From Amphibalanus amphitrite (taxonomy: Eukaryota > Arthropoda > Thecostraca > Balanomorpha > Balanidae), in contig NW_024881838.1 of NCBI RefSeq assembly GCF_019059575.1, positions 124,001 to 188,000 of the forward strand: a DNA stretch of 64,000 nt, in the 5' to 3' direction. Under the pieces are notes generated by a model. That model saw only the letters and a list, made by a program, of their open reading frames with translations, was not told the DNA's origin and searched no databases. The translations under genes were made by a program, and so were the position numbers. Shown here piece by piece: positions 1 to 13,157 of the stretch; within the stretch, counting starts at the first letter, position 1; the number at the start of each line of letters is the position of its first letter.

Positions 1-1880
1 CCCGAAATCTGCGCCAAAACTGACATTCCCCAAATCTGACATTCTCTACGCCACTGTAAGCAGTCAAGCTGACAAACCGTTGTGCCATCTTGCCCAGCGG
101 GGCCCCAACGACCTGTCAACAATCTCTCACGCGACTTACATTGATATTGACCCCTCCCCGAGCCCCGTCCACTGCTCGGATCAGGCGTCCGTGTGCTGTG
201 GTGCTACCATTTGTGGCTGTAGGCTTGGAGAGCACGCGCCCGGCCGCGGGCCCAGCACCCAAAGCAGCGATGATGCACATGTGGAACACGACCTGCAGCC
301 TCTTCGGACGGCGGCTGGCCGTCCCCTCAGCCTCATCGGCGCACCGCTCGGTGCATATTGAGCGGCGCGTCCCTGTCGTCGGCAGAGCGGCCGCTCGGAG
401 GACGCGCGATGTGGCTCCGATAGCTGCCCGGAGCGGCCCGATGGCCGACGCCGCGCGAGAGCCATCTCCATAAGCCGCGGCCTCCCCGGCGCAGGCCTCA
501 TCGGCCTACGAACGGTCACGGGAGCATAGTGTGGATGGGCACCAGCCCCGATCTGGAGACATTCAAGGAAGTAGTGTGTACAGTGTAGGTAGGCGCGAGA
601 CGGCCCAGGCCTGGGAACGGTCATGGGAGCAGCGTCTGGACGAGGAAGGAGGCAGCCTCTGACTCGAGGTGCCGCAGGCGGCATGGGGAGGGGACAGGCA
701 CGGCGGCAGGGGACTACTGCTGACCTCTGCGCCAACCATCGCGGAAACAGACAAGAGCCAGAGTAGGCCAATGCTCATAATACGAGTATAGCCGCGTGAG
801 AAGGAATGATATCTATCTCTAGAGTGTACCCAATGCAGGTGAGCCAGCCATCATGACAGTCGCTACCCGTGGGCAGGAGACAGCGACCACCCCGGCCCGG
901 AGCCGTGACACTACAATCTTCAACCGTCAAGGGTCACGGATGTGTCGCACGTCACTCCTATGTAAGTAGGTACAGTGGCCGTCTCCGGCGTTTGAACAGA
1001 GAAACTACCTTTGGTTCACAAGATGGTCCACAAGATCTAAGCGCAGCGATTATCTGATATTATGTACAGCACTTTGAGCCGGCCAAAGGGTGCACTGAGC
1101 AGACCCACAGTGGGAAGTTGTCGGTCAGACAGGGGCCTATTGTCGGTCACGAGCCTCAAGGATGACTAAGAGCGATCGACTGTGAGCGGTCGAGGATTTA
1201 TAAGACACTCGAGGTGACACTCCCGAAATTAGCCAACAATGAAAGGTCAATTTTCGATAGCTGTATCAGTGTGCAAAGCATGACCTCACCGCCATGGCAC
1301 TTGCTCGATAGTGTTGTGAGGCCATAGGTAAAGCACCCACTTGACAACTCATCATGCATAGATAGCTATGTCAACGCCCACACACTGCCACTGACGCCGT
1401 CGGCAGCAGCTTATGTGACGGGCGATGGACAGAAACCCATTCCGGGCTTCAGAATGGCGTGGACAAATGTTCCACTTCCTACAGGGTCTGCCTTCTACAG
1501 TCGTCACTCGTCGACAACTTACCCTGGCCTGGCCAATGCGCCTGCTATGGCGCTAATTTGTTGATTTAGGCCACAATTCGGACTTATGGGTTATTGACGC
1601 GCTCGTTTCTTCACGCGACCATCTCGAGGCCGTGGAATGGGAGGATATGAAAAATCTTTTTGCGATACTCCGACCATGGTGCGCCGCCGCAGCTACGGCA
1701 TCCCGCTAGGTTAGGCCGTTCAGCCGCTCAAAATCCAGTCCCCCCCCCCGCACGGGTTTATCACGTAGAAGGGATCCCTATCGTACTGAAGAAAAGACGT
1801 AAGTGTGTTCACTTAGAAAAACACACAGTCATAAAGGTTAAGGTCATAGGCCATAAAGGTCGAAAATAGAAAATCACTTC
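1..1880. other. Anonymous CpG-rich DNA, no gene recognised
   Basis: Overlapping open frames of up to about 196 codons occur on both strands in the first 800 bases. They have low-complexity Arg/Pro/Ala-rich translations, no recognisable domain and no convincing splice pattern, so I read them as GC-driven chance frames. I see no RNA gene or transposon end here. The stretch could be upstream regulatory or intronic DNA of a gene outside the window. Confidence 0.4.
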
Positions 1881-1899
1881 CAAATCATGCTATCCCCTA

Positions 1900-2350
1900 C
1901 CGACATCTACGTTCGGGCCGCGGGCTGCTCCCTGTGCAATGTGCAATGTGTAGTGTGTACTGCGCACGCTGCAGTGTGCAGTTGCTCCCTCCTTACCTCT
2001 GCGGCTCTCCGGCTCCAGGTCAGTGGCGCAGTGTTGCAGTGTCCAGCGCGGCGCGCGTGGCTCGTCCACTCCGTCCGTCCCGCGTCACACACCACGCGTT
2101 CACCGACATTCCGTGACGACTAGAGGAGCGCCGGCCGGCGGGCACCGAGCGTCGAGCGGCAGCGGGCAGCGACTGGGGCGCTCACGCCACCACCGCGCCG
2201 CCGCCGCCGCCGCCGCGAGCGCGACCGGTTCGACGACGCGCGGCGCGACCGGTCCGCCGGAGCGGCCGGCCGGCCGGCTTATCACCAATCATCTCGGCCG
2301 CTGACGGATGGCCGGCGCTGAGACAATGCGACGAACGGCCCCGCCGTCGG
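1900..2350. other. CpG island-like segment with a CCG-repeat tract
   Basis: CpG dinucleotides are very dense here, with a short run of CCG triplets near 2,200. Just upstream, at 1,935-1,985, is a degenerate GTGCAATGTG-type repeat. Such islands often mark promoters, but I find no TATA box, no first exon and no reading frame to attach to it. The function is inferred only from base composition. Confidence 0.35.
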
Positions 2351-2365
2351 CCGGCAGCGACGCAC

Positions 2366-2600
2366 CCGGCCGCGCAGACGGTCAAACACACAGGCGGTGG
2401 GACTCACAGACGGCCGGGCAGGGGCGGTCAGGTACTCATAAGGTCAGGCAGAGACGGTTAGACTCACAGACGGCCAGCTGCGGAGACGGTCAGACACACG
2501 GGCGACCAGACACACAGGTGATCACTGGTAAGACACACAAGCGGTCAGACATACACATTATACACGTCACAGGCGGTCAGGTAGAGGCGGTTAGATCATA
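2366..2600 (+). repeat. Degenerate minisatellite of GGTCAGACACAC-like units
   Basis: Roughly 20-base units built around GGTCAGACACAC, ACTCACAGACGGCC and similar variants repeat across this stretch. The open frame over it translates the repeat as a Gln/Thr/Arg-rich string and is not credible as a protein. Confidence 0.5.
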
Positions 2601-2609
2601 GGATCAGGC

Positions 2610-5600
2610 ACAGACAGACGGCCGGGCATTGTGTGTTTCTCTGAGCAATGTATCTGCATCAAGTCATGTTTGCGCGTTGCAGTGAATAACGTTTAGTCCA
2701 TTTTTTTAACGACCTGAGACTGTGGGTCCAACTTTACCATCCTCGCGCCTACTCCAGATTGTCAGCTGACAGCAGCTCTACCGGTCGGCGAACTACTCTT
2801 GTCCGCCATAGCTCAGCGAAACATCAACAGGTAACAGAGCAGCGTGAACGGGCCTTAAGCGTCGCCAAGTATTGGAGGATTGACACGAAAAGTTCGTGTC
2901 AGTCACACGCCACTATAGCGTGAGAGAGGCCCATCAGCAGAACTGTCTTGGTATAAGACAATCGCTTATGTCACAAGTAGGCAACAGGGATCAATCGCGA
3001 ACAATGGGCCACGGTATGCTGGTGCGGTCCCATTTTCCAGTATTTTAACCAGTATACGCTACCCTTTGTAATGGTACGGTGTAGGAATGCTCCTTGAGTT
3101 GTGTGGCTGATAGGCAACTCACGCTAAAAAACCTGCAATCGGTACACAAAGTTGAAAGCAGCTCTACAGACCTGCACGAGTCTGCTATCGTCCACGTTCA
3201 AACAGCATATTTCAAATGGGTGTTCGACATGGCTCCACGGAGGTTTGCATAAAAGTCTCTCGAGGAGGTATGTCGGCAATCGAAAACAAACATTACTCGG
3301 CTTGACATAGCCCATCGCTCTGAACGGTAAACTGCGCGACGGCTCAAATCAATGTCTGCTCAACTGGGCCTACATCGGACTATGCTCGGAATGTGCTGTT
3401 TACGCGGCCGCTGCCCGGCGGTGGCCGAACGGCGGCCGACGCCGGCGCCAGCCGCCGTATTTGCATTGGCAGACGGCGTTTAGAGGCGTTTTTGGTTCGG
3501 TCTCAGTGCGGCGGGGTTCGGCGGGCCTGCTTACCTCCTCAGCGTGCATGGATGTGTCGAACAGCGAGCGACTCTGCGGCGGTGCCGATGCCCCGGCGCC
3601 GGTGGCCGGAGCTGACACTCCTGAAAAAGGCCAGAGCAGACGTCAGCCTCGTCCCACGGCGGCGCCAGGGCAGTGTCGGGGAGGGGGGGGGGACGGGGCT
3701 GGGGAGCTGGCAGCGACCACTGGTCAGCCAGCGAGGTATTCACGAAACGTCGGCCGACGGGCCGCGTCGGCAGTGGCCAGACGTTTGCCAGAGCCGACCG
3801 CCCGCCACCTGCTGCGTACTGCGCACGGGGAACAGCAGTGCACCGCACCGTCCCAAAGTACCGGGAAAATGAGTCGGCGTTAGCATTAATTGATATGTTG
3901 GCCAGCATTGTCACATTTTCCTTAAAAAACGTTTACATAATCCTTTCCTGAGACGGTCATTGACCTCACGTATGACGGATGGGCGCAATTCAGGAAGATC
4001 TGGTTCTCCATGGGGCCATACGAAGGAAATGACCTGCAGATTGACGAGTCGGGGGAAGGGAGATCAATTATCAAGAGCGGGATGTCATACAGGTTACAAG
4101 TTATCCTAATTTATAGCAAGCCATCTGGTAAGGATGAGAACGTGTCAAACCCAAATGGATCGTAACGCTATTAAAATAGTGCAACGCTCTGAGCTTCGGA
4201 TCCAAGATCTTTCCATGTGTGGGCCAATAGTCGGCTGCAGTGAGGCTGGTGCAACATTAACAGCCTCCTCTTGGCAGGCGTCCAGAACAAAAGTCAGCCA
4301 TTGGCCATTCAACCGCCCCGACAGAATAATTAAGCGTCACTAATGGTTCAAAAATATAACTGAATCGCTAGCCACGTTCATATACGTCCATCTTAGTTTA
4401 AAGTTTAATGTTCAGTGTTCACATAAGCGTAACCCACCACAAAACATCGTACCGTTTGCGCTTTCGAGGGGTAAAAAGGGATACTAACCAGTCCAGTGAT
4501 ACACATAAGGCACTGCTTTGTGTGGGAGTGGCCCGATTCGGCCATGCTGACGCCAGAGTTATTTTTAGCCCGTCTCGCCGTGTCAGTGACACGCTGTCAC
4601 GGCGCGGGCCACACGGACACGACATGCGGACCGACTCCGGGGAACGGATTGCGTCAGGATCAGGAGTGGCCAGTGGGTCGTCTGGTCGGACCGGGCCGGG
4701 CGGAAATGCTGACCGTGGCAGGACGGGGACGGGGACGGGATCGGGGACGGGAATGAAGACCGACGGCGACTAGCCGAGACGTAAAAGACGGAGAGTTTAA
4801 GAAGAAATAGGGGAGCCGAGAGTAGAGACAAAGACGGGAATAGAGAAAGAACAGAGACAAAAAAGGGACGGACCAGAGCGGAGACAAACGCCAGAAACAT
4901 AGACTCAACAGAATACTGTCAACTAAACCCGCACCCCGCTATGAGACTAAAAACATTAGTAGTACTCGTTACTCGGCTGGTGATAAATGGATCATTGGCG
5001 CCGAGGCGTTACTGATCTCCCACTCAGAGCAAACTACTAACCGGGCGGTTAGCTGTCCATTATTTGCAGTACACGCTGTCTGCATGGCGTGACTAGAGCT
5101 ATCACTCACCGCCTAAGAGGCCATCGCACGTGTGCCACACGACTGGACGAGAGCAATGTAATGACTTCATTAGCGGCGCCACAGTAAAACGGCCAGTCAC
5201 CGGCCGGCCGCTACTGGACCCGGGCTGCTACTGGTGGTATATGGCCCGTGCCGAGCGGACGGTTATAGCTCCACTCAGCCGGGCGGCTGTGAACCGGAGA
5301 CTGACCGGGTCCATTCCGGTCCGGGCAGGGGTATAGGGGGTGGGGGGGGGGGGTGATCACGGTCACTTCCCGTCCGCCACCGCGTGGGTGAACTACTCAC
5401 CGAATCAGGCCCGGGACCGGTGAGTCATTGGTCGTCCACGGGACTGCACGGGACTGTCCCCGAGTTCGAACAGCTCGTCCTATCAGACACTTGACACACA
5501 TTTAGGTACAGAGGCAGCTACTGACGCACGCAGACACACATACAGACACAGCGAATGACACACCATACGTTCCGACGCAAGCAGACAGACGCCCCTGGCT

Positions 5601-6100
5601 GAACTACCTCCACCGTCTTCACAGAACTGGTTCACCAACCAGACGTTTGTGCTCCAACGATTATACCTGAACTTTGGCCAGTGTGATTGCACATATACAC
5701 AACCCCACAAGTCATGGGCTGACAGCAAAGGGCATTTGTTGCTTGGCTAGAGTTTGAGAACATAAGGGCATGTGTAAGGCACACCCAGATTCAAGATCTG
5801 CTGTTTCAGGTCAAATGTTTTTCTTTGTCGAAAAGCGATCCCAGGCCGGGCCAAAAGTCACGTCGGAGAGCGACGAGTCACTAGTCTCCTTCTGTTGTTT
5901 GGTGCGACTGATTTTATGTAACTCCCAGCTTGAAAAAAAAACTTTTGTTTATTGACCGTCTCGAATTAAGTACCGGCACCGTGTAAGTATCGATTATGAA
6001 TATTTTACGATTGAACTGTCCTATTTCATAAACGGGACAGACCGACATGGTCACGGTTAAAAAGGAATAATTCCGTCACCACCAACTCCGTCCTTCATAA
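2610..6100. other. Anonymous intergenic or intronic DNA
   Basis: No gene is recognised. Local oddities: a C/G-rich stretch with many overlapping short frames at 3,390-3,880; a GACGGG-repeat patch at 4,720-4,755 that could form G-quadruplexes; a purine-rich tract at 4,780-4,890; and a poly-G run at 5,335-5,353. All frames are short and differ in composition between strands, consistent with chance. Confidence 0.4.
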
Positions 6101-6250
6101 TAGGCGGCAGAACGGGGGGCATCGGGGCACCGTGCCCCCTTTTATTTTGGCATTTTAACATTAGCCCTTGTGGGCGTCGCATGGAAAGAATGGGACCAAA
6201 AGTCGGCAGTGCCCCCCCCCCCCCTAAAGCGAAGGTGTTCCCCCGCCACT
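6101..6250. repeat. Short dispersed TIR element, copy 1
   Basis: About 150 bases starting TAGGCGGCAGAAC and ending GTTCCCCCGCCA, so the ends are inverted repeats. The same sequence recurs at about 56,651-56,799: both carry the phrase GGCATTTTAACATTAGCCCT and both have a poly-C run shortly before the right end. Size and termini fit a miniature inverted-repeat transposable element (MITE). I cannot assign a superfamily. Confidence 0.6.
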
Positions 6251-7800
6251 ATACCGTCCTCGATACCTGACTTCTTCATCAGCCCACCAGCAGTGTACTG
6301 CCATTCATCGACCCCGCAGCAGCGCTCATCCTTCGGCTCACCCCTGTCCCACCCGGCTGTTTGCACGCGTGGATCTGGAGCTAGCAGCTGGCTGAGACAA
6401 ATTAATCGTCGACAACTCCGGCGCGTTGATGCGTTAATCGGTGACGCCTGTTCTGAGCAACAGGCTAACTGCTAACTGAACAGTCGAAGACAGCGACAAC
6501 TCTGGTCGATTACGACTGGCGCTCATTTATTGCTGAAGGATACATGATGAAGTGGCATTGAGAAGTGTGCATATTTCCAATCACCGCTCACCGCTGCGTG
6601 AGCAATGCGCATTTATCGTCCAAACGGCTGGAGAGTGACGTGGAAAGAAGGCGTGTCACTGAGGAGGGCCCCCATATTTCACGTCAAGGGCTGTGTCCCC
6701 TTGGTCATGGTGGGTTTGACTCCGACCTCAGTGACCACCACCGTCGGCCGGGCGACGTCCCTGGCAGCGACGCTGGTGACCGGCAGCGATTCGGACCATA
6801 ACAGACAGCAGGGACGCCTATGGACGCCAGTGACTACCTGCTAGCGATCAGTGCTGGACAGTCACATTGGCGACTGGTGGTGACATTGACCAGTGAGTAC
6901 CGAGTTGTAACACTAGCAGTGACAGTGCAGCGACCCTGGCGTCTGACGGTCATCTGAGGCCTGTCACAGGTCGCAGCCGAGTGTCAAAGGTCGGTCGGTA
7001 AAAGGTCGCGACATTGACATTAGAAGGACGGAGCGAGGAGTGGGGATAGCAGCTGACAAATCTGCCCCGGCTGTCCCTCCCGTCCAACAACCCGTCCAGC
7101 TGAGCAGTCCTACTTCTTTTCCCTCAGCAGTTCTTATCCCTTCCTGCCCAGCAGTCCGTCCTACTCAGAGCGAACTTCTGGGCGCCCTGACGTTCGCCCC
7201 ATTCAGAAGTCTCCCATCCAGTAGTCCGTCCCATTCACCACTCTCCCATCCAGCAGTCCATCCAGCGTTCCCTCCTACCCGGCGTCGCGGCGAGCTGGAC
7301 CTGCCGACGGCCGGTGGCGGGCCCGCTCGACGGACGGGTTTTTGTCGGCTGGCTCGGCCCGTCAGACATGCACGGCGTCGTGGCCGTCGGCGGCCAGGTC
7401 GCCAGGTAAAAACGGCCGACACACGTGAGCCGAATGGAGCAGCGGCCGGCTCAGGTGAGCGCACAGACGGGGACACGGGAGGCCAGGGAGCCAGATGTGT
7501 CGGGTCACCCGGCCGTGGCCACGTGGGTTCCCGGTCCCGGGTTAACCAGGCGTGGCCACGTGGCTGCAGCTCCGGCGGAACCAAAGGCATATGGACTGCA
7601 GGTCCGCCTCAGCGGCAATGGCCACGTAATGTGTGTATTGGATTGGATGTTTGTCGGAAGGAACAACGGGGCCAATTTGGCGCGTTTCTGCTAATTATCA
7701 ACGTGATAAGAACAATAAAGGGTTCGTGACAATATTTAATTGCAGCATTAAAATAATAAATGTTTCACTCCAATCTAACAAACAGTAACAGCACTAATCA
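6251..7800. other. Anonymous GC-rich DNA with CAGCAGTCC-type degenerate repeats
   Basis: Between 7,080 and 7,270 a degenerate motif, roughly CAGCAGTCCGTCC followed by CATTC or TACTC, recurs and creates a 229-codon Pro/Ser-rich frame (7,040-7,729). That frame has no domain. The remaining sequence holds nothing I recognise. Confidence 0.4.
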
Positions 7801-7805
7801 ATTAA

Positions 7806-8588
7806 AGGGACAGTATCACCATTTTGATGAAATTTGACATTGCATAGGCCCCACCTTTCTGGTCCGGGAACTGAAGACCGATCCTCGAAGCTCCACACCG
7901 TTATCCCGCTATCGCCGCTCAAAGTACGAAAGGTGTACTACACTTTGAATCGTGCTTCACTATCTTCACTGTTCAAATGTTTGCGCCGTTTTGAATTGAT
8001 CGCCAGTAATAAAACTTTTACCCTGGTCATTTCATCAAATTTTATAAAGCCAAAACGTTTTTCGCACTTATTCATCACAGTTAAATTCATTAAATAGTCG
8101 TAGGCAATTTCCGCTGTTTCCTTCGGATTCTAGCGGCTCAACAAAGGAATTCCTCCAGCTTGAATCACAATCTCCCTCCAATGTATGACGTTTATCACGT
8201 GATTGTCACGTGATATTTTCTCCCATTGTCAATTGTCACGTCCAATTGTCACTCCCTCCAATTGTCACGTGATATTTTTATAGGCAATACCTAAGGCTAC
8301 CTCTCCCTAAGGACAACTCAATCAGAAGAACGACCGCGTAAGCGTGGCGTCAATAATGTATTATCTGCGCCAGTTCTGTAGTAATTTGGCATGCTTCCAA
8401 ACTGGCGGCCATGCTTGTATAGTGGTGGTTCGCTCATGAAAAAGAATCATGAAAATGAAATGTGGTTGCAATATTTTTCACCGAGTTCGGTCCTCAAACT
8501 ATGTTTTTCTGATTCAGAAAAATAAGAAATGCTAGTAAAAAAAAAAATCAGCTCCATACATTGATTTTTTTTCGATGATACTGTCCCT
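7806..8588. mobile_element. TTAA-flanked TIR element (AGGGACAGTATCA family)
   Basis: The left end AGGGACAGTATCA is preceded by TTAA (7,802-7,805). The right end is the inverse complement of the same 13 bases and is followed by TTAA (8,589-8,592). At 783 bases with no transposase frame it is a non-autonomous element. TTAA target duplication is typical of the piggyBac and Kolobok superfamilies. The interior has TGTCACGTGAT-type repeats at 8,195-8,275. Its termini resemble those of the 21,239-21,735 element (AGGGACTATCCCACC), suggesting a common transposase type. Confidence 0.8.
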
Positions 8589-8589
8589 T

Positions 8590-11500
8590 TAAGTTATTTA
8601 TGTGCATTCAATGAGGCGGGCGGTTAATTGGCAGTGTAGCTAATCGCCGGTGTCCCACCGCGGCCTCTGATCGGCACCCTCTCTCCCGGACCGGAGTGCC
8701 CCGATCCTGGCTCCCGGGTCCGCCGATATCGCTCCGACCGGATCCAACGGCTCAGGTTCGCTGCCGCTGGCCGCGGCCGTTCGGGGGCACGGGCACGAAC
8801 CGATCGGAAACTTCCACCCCAGACCAGACGGCCGCCGCTCGTGACGCGCTGACGTGACGCGACGCCACCGCGGCCGTGACGGCGCACGGAGGGCGTGACG
8901 CGCCGGGCACGGGACACGGATGGGAAACGGTGACGGGAGGGAGGAGCAAAGGAAACGTTGAAGGGGGCGAGGACATGTAAAAGGTAATGTTGGTGGGTAG
9001 GTTGGGTGTGTAAAAGAAACTATGTCATATCGGTCAGGTTCTTCATACGGATCACGGGAGCTTACCTAATCATATTTTGATAGGCGTGGAGGGCTGTCGC
9101 TGCATACCATTTGTCATGAGTACCCAGCCTTATCTGAGCAAACATTGCCGCGGGCTCCGAGTATCACATCAGTCGGGACAGGCACAGAAAGAACGATTAT
9201 AATCGATCGCTTTCATCGGCAGCACTGCATGGGTGCGATATTGAAGCACCACCGAACCCAGAGGCACACGGCCCCCTTCAAGAGGTGACAAAGCTTGGTC
9301 AGAGTTTAATGGCGAGACTATCGGACACATTCCTTATGATAAAATCGGCATATTGGAATGGGGCTTGACAAACAGACAACGGGTCAGTTTAGAGAGCCAA
9401 ACGTTGAAACACATTTTGGTAGCGCATGTCAATTCTGAAGTCAATAAACGAAAAGGCGACGCCTCATTTTCTGAATGTTGTTGATGTCAGAACATAACAA
9501 TGGTCTTGTTATTCGGCTCGCCTCATGAGCTCAAAGTGAACCGATTGATAACTTTTTGGGAAAAACGTCTCGCCGGTACGTGGATCGCGCTGACTTTGAC
9601 GTCCTTTGATTGACGTCCTCGGACGTCAGACGTCGGTCCGTGCTTATTGTTCGCAAATTAGCTTTTACCTACGACGGCTAGTGCAAGTTCGTATGACGCT
9701 CCGTCAAGAGTTTCATAACGCGGCCCCTCCGATTTCCATTGCCGGTGCGGCAGTCGGTACTTACCATGAGGGAAGTTTACCATTGCTCGATATGGAACCG
9801 TCCCCGTCACCAGTTGGTCCACTATTCCGCCACTATTCCACCGCTGCTGGTCCACACTCCACCGCTAGTCCACAGCCAATCAACTGTTTCCACCGTGTGT
9901 CACAACTGACGTCCGTCCAGCGTGTGGCGTCAGCCGCTGCTCGACTTTTCCACATCACCCGCGCTGCGCTGCCAGCGTGAAGTGTCAATCTCAGCGATTC
10001 ACGCCGACCGGTCGGCTGTCTCTGACCGTATTGCATCAGAAGTCTGTGCATCATCTCATCAGAGCACCTGGCGACAGTCGACGCAGTGGTGCCATGACGG
10101 TCTGCCGAGGCCCGAAATCGTCCTGCGCCCTCCCAGAGCCATCTCTGGACACGCCACTGCTACTGACTGTCTCAAACACGCGCCCCTAACATCAAGCCAT
10201 CTCTCAGTGAGAGCTCTCGTGTGAGCGCCGGTGAGTTACTGACGGCTGTGTCACTGCCTGGGTGCGCCTCTGCGTGAGACGGGCGACGGCGCTCGGAGCC
10301 GTCAGTGAGGCCGGCCTGTGCGCGCCTGTGTCGGCCGTCCGGCGCTCGGCCGGCCAGACGAGTTTACATGAGGCGGTGGCGGTGTGCCGACTGCCGGTGC
10401 AGGCTGGCCTCGGGACGATCCGGGGTACGGCAGGCTGTCTGAGCTTGTCTCACGACGACGACAAGCACCTGCATGTTCAGTGGACGGTAGGGAACGAACA
10501 CTGGCCCGTTAAACTCAGAGAGCAGATATTGGGCCCGTCAGACTTAGATACCGGGCTCGTCAGACCAGAGAGTGGATATTGGGCCCGTCTGAACTAAATC
10601 GAACCAGCCAAGTATCTGACTGTACTTCCTCAGTGAATGCAAGGTCACACACATTCAGTTCAGCGTATGGTGTGTTCGTCCTGTGCACACTGCACAATGC
10701 ACAGTGCACACACCTCCCACCCAGTCAACGTACCGGCTGCCTCGCCTCGGAGGAGCACGCAAGCCAGCCGTATAGAGCGCGTCCCATTTGCAACACAGTG
10801 TCTGGAGACACGTCATGACGCAGACGATGAGTCAGCCGCCGACGTCCCGACTATCCTGGTGATTTGGCCAGCTGCTGACGAAACACCGCCGGCTATCACA
10901 GTATCACACCCGACAGCCTTTGCCCACATCCTGTGCGGGCCACGCACGTCCCCGCCCCGCCACTGTTGGTGACGCTGCGGCACCCACCGCGCACCAGCCA
11001 CGCCTCCGTGACGTCATCGCCGTGCTTTCCGCCCACGGCCGCGGCCGAATGTGGTGATCCGGCCCGAGCTGCGCGGCACGACCGGAGCGGCGCGGCGGTC
11101 GGCTCAGCGGCCACAACCGGTCGGCGCCGACCGGTCGGCCACGCCGCCTCACCTAAAAAGGTCGGCGGCGCCGGCACGCGGCCGCGCCGGTGACAGCGGC
11201 CCCGGACGGTGACAGCGGCGGCCCGGGCGCGCAGCAGTGGCCGCGGAGCCTGGTCGGCAGCACTGCAGCAGTGCAGTACAGCGGTACTGCAGCGGCCGCA
11301 GTCGGACCGCGGCTGTGACAGCGGCGGTCGGCCGACCGGCCCTAAGCCGGACGTGTTGTTTTAGTGGCTCATTTCCAGCGAGGGCGCCGACTCGACGGTG
11401 CGGGCGGCGAATTTAGCGGGGCTCAAGGCCCGGGCCGCGGTCGGTGCCGAGTGGCAGAGTCAGCTGATGGGCGTCGGAGCGGCGCGCAGCTGATGGAAGG

Positions 11501-12215
11501 GGTCAGCTGACCGGGCGCTCACCCCCCCCCCCCCCTCCGGCGGGCCTGCCATCGGGGGGGGGGGGCAGCGCACCACCGGGCGAGCAGTGACTGAGGGCCG
11601 CAGCTGGGCGCCACTGCCCCCTGCAGCGGGGCCCATGCAACTCCGGCTGAATGATAGAGCTAATAGCCCAATAGTCATAGCGAGCCGCCAGGTTGGAACC
11701 CTGATAAATTGGCCAAACATTCTTGGCATTTTCAAAATGATTTCAGTGACCAATATTGATATGAAATAACTAAGGAACCATAAAGCTGCTAAAAGCACGA
11801 TGCGATGTAAAGTAAAATAAAAGAAATTTCTTCCATAAGTGTGCGGTATGTCCTGCTGCTCAAAATCAAACTGTGTATGTGCAGTGTGCACTGTGATGCA
11901 ACATACCGTTGGTGGCATGTTGCATCAGACGACAGCAAAAGGCGTCGGACATTGCTGGTCGAGTGGCTAGTCTGTCACCGACCAAACAAACACCAAACGT
12001 CTCCTGGCGCCAAACGTGTTTTTAGTCGACCCGTTTCTTCCAGCATCGACGGGAATATTTCAAACAGGCGAGTGTGGTGCGCGGATTAGTATATCCGTCG
12101 TCCGATGTTTCGACGCCAGCTAGGGCAGATAGGCGGCTGGAGAGCCTGGGCAACTCAACGTGACGCTCAATCAGACGGGCAATGGGCAGCTAAACGTCAG
12201 TTGAGCCCGGCGGCC
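8590..12215. other. Anonymous DNA with a CpG-rich core (10,930-11,480)
   Basis: No gene is recognised. The segment 10,930-11,480 is strongly CpG-rich with CGGCCGCG-type clusters and could be a promoter island, but no exon can be attached. At 11,520-11,568 a poly-C run and a poly-G run separated by about 20 bases form a potential hairpin. Open frames of 100-150 codons here overlap on opposite strands and lack domains. Confidence 0.35.
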
Positions 12216-12219
12216 CACT

Positions 12220-12400
12220 GGACCATTTTTAGGACAGTTGAGTCAAGCAGCCCTTCTGGACAATGTTTAGGTCAGTTGGGCCGGCAGACCCCTGAATCGT
12301 GTTTAGGTCAGTTGAGCCAAGCAGCCTTTCTGGTCTCTTGGACCATGTTTAGGTCCGCTGGGCCAAGTAGCCCTTCTGGACCATGTTTAGGTCCGTTTGG
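12220..12400 (+). repeat. Tandem minisatellite of GGACCATGTTTAGGTC-type units
   Basis: Four to five imperfect units of about 40-60 bases, each containing a version of GTTTAGGTCAGTTGGGCCA and CAGCCCTTCTGGACCA. The 152-codon frame over them reflects the repeat, not a gene. Confidence 0.6.
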
Positions 12401-13157
12401 TTCGAATCGGCCGCCATTTTACCAAGTTCTATTCGGCAAATATCGACTGCACCATGCATGCACCTGGCAGTTACCGGCGGCTAAGACACGGCCGAGTGAA
12501 GTTCGGCGGCCGGATCGCTGTACGATCCTCAACTCAAGGCGAGAGCTCACCATCGCGACATAAACTGAATAAACCCTTTAACGATCGATACATCAATCCG
12601 CTATTCATGGACAAGTGGGTCAAGGCTGTGTAATTGAAATAATTTTCATTGGCGATCTAATTTGTAATTGCCGTCACGTTTGGGGTCACGGGTTTTTCAT
12701 AAACGACACAATTATAAAGTGAGGATGCAATATCGCTTCCATGAAGTGCCTATACCATGAGCTGAAGGTAAAGAGCATGCGCTGTCTTTCAGCCATGCAA
12801 TCGATCGCCAAATGCTGAGGTTCCCGTCAGTGCTTCAATATAATGAATTCTTAAACGACGACAGGTATGTACAATTGTGCATATGTGTTGATTCTATCCA
12901 ACAAACAATTATTGATAAACGATAAAAATAACTTTGATCCATACGCGTCCGCCAGCGTCCGTTAGCGTTTATTTTAAGAGGACAAACTCGGATACTTTTT
13001 ATCGGGTTAGTGCCTTTAAGACTACCTATTTTAAATTTCATGGCTAATAGAGTAAAAATAGATTTAGGATCCACCTACACCCCTTATTTTATGCCCACTT
13101 CGAAGCAGAAGGAATAGTTCGAGCCGAACCAAAGGGTTCGAGGCTGCAAAATACCTA
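12401..13157. other. Anonymous AT-richer DNA
   Basis: No gene, repeat or transposon end is recognised between the minisatellite and the TA-flanked element that begins at 13,158. Confidence 0.4.

Noticed and set aside
181-771. 196-codon minus-strand frame near the window start
   Set aside because: Arg/Pro/Ala-rich translation with overlapping frames on both strands; consistent with GC composition only.
7040-7729. 229-codon Pro/Ser/Arg-rich frame
   Set aside because: It is made from a degenerate CAGCAGTCC repeat and GC-rich sequence, with a 141-codon frame on the opposite strand and no domain or splice support.
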